Origin: CAXBBB01 sp963793245
Lineage (GTDB): Bacteria; Bacteroidota; Rhodothermia; Rhodothermales; BA12
DNA length: 64,000 nucleotides
Reading direction: 5' to 3'
NCBI GenBank assembly: GCA_963793245.1
Contig: CAWBZG010000002.1
Coordinates: 1,116,001-1,180,000 of the forward strand
The notes under the pieces were generated by a model. That model saw nothing but the letters and a program-made list of their open reading frames with translations. It made no database searches and was not told where the DNA came from. This document shows positions 61,894 through 64,000 of this stretch, one piece after another (position 1 is the stretch's first letter; each line of letters opens with the position of its first letter). Made by a program: the position numbers and the translations under genes.

Positions 61894-63917
61894 TGCTGCT
61901 CCATCACGTCCGGTCCGCCGAACACCATCACGAGCCGCTCGGGGAAGAGATAGGCGTTGTACCGCGCGCGCAGCCGGTCGACGAACGCCTGGTCCAACTG
62001 CTCCTGATATGCGGACTGGAGCGGAGCGAACGCCTCCTTAAACGTCATCTGGCGCGAGGGTTCGATGCCGTCCTTGATCATCAGCACGCGTGAGCCTCGG
62101 TGGGGTAGCGGGCCGACGCTCGCTCCGACTTCGAGCGGAAGCGCACGGTCGTAGATCGACCCGGTGGCGTCGGCGATGCGGACTGTGTCGATGCGGACCG
62201 TCGGTGCGTCGAGGCCCATCATCTCGGATGAGATCTGGGAGAGGAGAGCGGTCGTCGACATGCCCTGGTTGAGCATGTCGCGGTAGCCCAGCAGCGTCGA
62301 GTCGGTCGCGGTGATGGCGACGATTCGGGTGCGCTCCGGGTATGAGTAGTTGGCCTGCGTCCGGTCGAAGAGGCCGCGCAGTCCCGTCGTGTCGGTTTGG
62401 GAGACGTTCCAGACGCTGTCTTCCATGACGCGGAAGAGAAGCAGTCCGTCGTAAAACTCGCTCATGATGCGTCCAAACTCGGCATCGCGTGTTTCCAGGC
62501 GGTCCGTTTCGTAGGCGATGGCGCGCTCTCTCGCAAAGGCCAGAAGCAGTGCGTCCGCCTGCTCGTTGACCAGAGCCGTGCGGGGTACCGGGTTGTTGTT
62601 CGCCGCAAACTCGAGGACGTCAGCGACGCTGTAGCTGTCGGCACCGATCTGAGCGACGGTCTCGGCCATCTGCTCGTAGGCACCGGCGCGCATGCGGACG
62701 AGTGCCGTGTCGAGGCGGACCCCTTCGAGCGCGCTTGACAGGCGGGCCGGGTAGGTCTGCGATCCGATCTGCTGGAGCGTCTGGTCGGCCAGCATGTTCT
62801 CGGCTTTCTGCGAGCGGGGCAGGCGCGACGCGGTGTTTTTGAGTTCCTCGTAGCTCTCGTCGTAGGACTTCCGCGTTTCGCGTGATTCCAGTCGGATGAG
62901 GTGATACCCGAACTGCGTTTTGACCGGAGCGCTCACGTCGCCGGGCTGAGCCAGTGCCATCGCCGCGTCCTTGAACGGCTGGGCGACCTGCGTCTCCCAC
63001 GTCATCTCGCCCAACGCGCCGCCACGATCTGCGCTGCCGGGATCGTCGGAGAACAGCTTGGCAGCCGCCTCGAACGTCAGCCGGTCGGCCAGAACTTCGG
63101 TATAGAGCGAGTCGGCCAGGGCGAGGGCAGAGGCTTCATCGTCGGGCTGATCGCTGTCGGGGCGGATCATGACGTGCGACACCGTCACGGCTCGCGGCGT
63201 CGACATGCGCTCGTCGACTTGGAGTACGTGGTAGCCGAACTGCGTGCGGAAGATGTCGCTGCGCTGGCCGACGGGCGTCATGTAGGCCATCGACTCGAAC
63301 GGCTCGACGAGCGAACCCGACGAAACGAAGCCCAGCGATCCACCGCCGCCCGGTCCGCTCGTACGCGCCGACGGATCCTCGCTGAACGTGCGTGCCGCCT
63401 GCGCGAAATCCATGCCCGCGTCCAGCGAGTCGATGACGGACTGCATCTTGGCATAGGCTTCCATCGTGTCGGCGGGAGCCGCATTCTCGTCGACGCGGAT
63501 CAGGATGTGCGACGAGTTGACGATCGTGTCGCGACGCGCGTAGAGTTGGCGTACGAGCGGCTCGAGCACTTCCTGTTCGAGCAGGTAGGGGCGTGCGAAG
63601 CTCTCGCGGTAGCTGGCGATGTCGGCGTTGATGGTCGAGTCGGACTCCATCCCGGCGTCGCGCGCCGCCTTGACCTTCAGGCGGAAGTTGACGTAGCGGT
63701 CGAGGAAGTCGCGGTAGGCCGCCATCGAACTGTCGCTCGCGGATTCGACTCCCCCCACTGATTGGGCGTAGCGCGCCTCAAACTCACCGACCGTGACGGT
63801 ACCACCGTCGTACACGGCGAGTGCGTCGGGGGCAGCGTCGGGGATGCGGGAGCCGGAGCAGGCCGAGATGGTCAGAGCAGCAACCAGGAGGGCGAAGCGG
63901 AAGGGCAGACGAGTCAC
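61890..63917 (-). CDS. PpiD/SurA-like peptidyl-prolyl isomerase lipoprotein with two parvulin domains
   Basis: 675 residues. Lipobox ISAC (Cys20), then a SurA-N-like start (LAVYDGGTVTVGEFEARYAQS). Two parvulin domains are visible: about 135-245 (VNSSHILIRVDE, GGGGSLGFVSSGSLVEPFE, FGYHVLQVDER) and about 248-355 (VTVSHVMIRPDSD, DRGGALGEMTWETQ, FGYHLIRLESR). The C-terminal 300 residues are helical with another SurA-like segment (NPVPRTALVNEQADALLLAFARE). It is the first gene of the minus-strand chaperone run; 83 bp remain to the window edge upstream with no gene seen. Confidence 0.9.
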   Translation of the reverse strand: MTRLPFRFALLVAALTISACSGSRIPDAAPDALAVYDGGTVTVGEFEARYAQSVGGVESASDSSMAAYRDFLDRYVNFRLKVKAARDAGMESDSTINADIASYRESFARPYLLEQEVLEPLVRQLYARRDTIVNSSHILIRVDENAAPADTMEAYAKMQSVIDSLDAGMDFAQAARTFSEDPSARTSGPGGGGSLGFVSSGSLVEPFESMAYMTPVGQRSDIFRTQFGYHVLQVDERMSTPRAVTVSHVMIRPDSDQPDDEASALALADSLYTEVLADRLTFEAAAKLFSDDPGSADRGGALGEMTWETQVAQPFKDAAMALAQPGDVSAPVKTQFGYHLIRLESRETRKSYDESYEELKNTASRLPRSQKAENMLADQTLQQIGSQTYPARLSSALEGVRLDTALVRMRAGAYEQMAETVAQIGADSYSVADVLEFAANNNPVPRTALVNEQADALLLAFARERAIAYETDRLETRDAEFGRIMSEFYDGLLLFRVMEDSVWNVSQTDTTGLRGLFDRTQANYSYPERTRIVAITATDSTLLGYRDMLNQGMSTTALLSQISSEMMGLDAPTVRIDTVRIADATGSIYDRALPLEVGASVGPLPHRGSRVLMIKDGIEPSRQMTFKEAFAPLQSAYQEQLDQAFVDRLRARYNAYLFPERLVMVFGGPDVMEQQ

Positions 63918-64000
63918 GTGGGAGTAGGAGCTGTTTGCAAAACGGATAGCCTGAAAGCTACGCCCCCCTGCGCACGTCGCGGCACCGTTCAGGGAGGAAA

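Overview
The window is about 64 kb of GC-rich (roughly 60%) chromosomal DNA with dense, mostly housekeeping gene content. It looks like a member of the Bacteroidota/Rhodothermota side of the FCB group. Pointers are a PorV-like outer-membrane protein, three TonB-family energy transducers, a DUF4249-like lipoprotein, an AccD and an Mrp without their usual CxxC motifs, a CarB that ends before the allosteric domain, several SurA/PpiC-type lipoproteins and few recognisable Shine-Dalgarno sequences. No phage, insertion sequence, transposase or CRISPR array was seen.

Layout. 0-6.7 kb (mostly minus strand): panB, accD, tRNA-Val, an ECF sigma/anti-sigma/membrane-protein cassette, holA, a small unknown and a solitary nuoI. 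6.7-13 kb (plus): an M1-type peptidase, a DUF4249-like lipoprotein, recX, a membrane SpoIIE-type phosphatase and a purine nucleoside phosphorylase. 13-23 kb: a methylmalonyl-CoA epimerase running into an alpha/beta hydrolase, a redox-Cys flavoprotein, rsmB, a PorV-like protein, a GNAT, a tiny DUF5989 protein, two MacB/FtsX permeases and rpiA. 23-28.6 kb (minus): two tonB-like genes sharing a near-identical 310-bp 3' part, then vanZ-like, nnr, an Ig-like lipoprotein and a secreted unknown with overlapping ends. 28.6-33.5 kb: a SpoU methyltransferase, ald, mrp, nifU-like, hicBA and rnpB (RNase P RNA, minus). 33.5-40 kb: a coiled-coil degenerate zinc-ribbon protein, a NIF3-like protein, an MFS transporter, tRNA-Arg, a YceI-like lipoprotein, folK and a third tonB. 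40-48 kb (plus): carA, carB, enoyl-CoA hydratase, purM, plsY and gpsA, with a strong terminator just before carA. 48-54.5 kb: an AlbA_2 protein, parC, a GIY-YIG gene between palindromic repeats, parE and an EamA transporter. 54.6-64 kb: tRNA-Lys, thioredoxin-like, TerB-like, FxsA and a flavoprotein, then a minus-strand run of three PpiC/SurA-type chaperones, MoxR and a CAP-domain lipoprotein.

Five genes (mce, the first flavoprotein, carA, parE, the second flavoprotein) are each split by a one- or two-base frame change although both halves look conserved. parE and carA are core genes, so sequencing or assembly indels are the likeliest cause, and I annotate the genes as whole. I did not find a clearly new multi-gene system. 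The best leads are the carA leader/terminator combined with the missing allosteric domain of CarB, the epimerase-hydrolase in-frame join, the converted tonB 3' ends, and the GIY-YIG gene bracketed by inverted palindromes.
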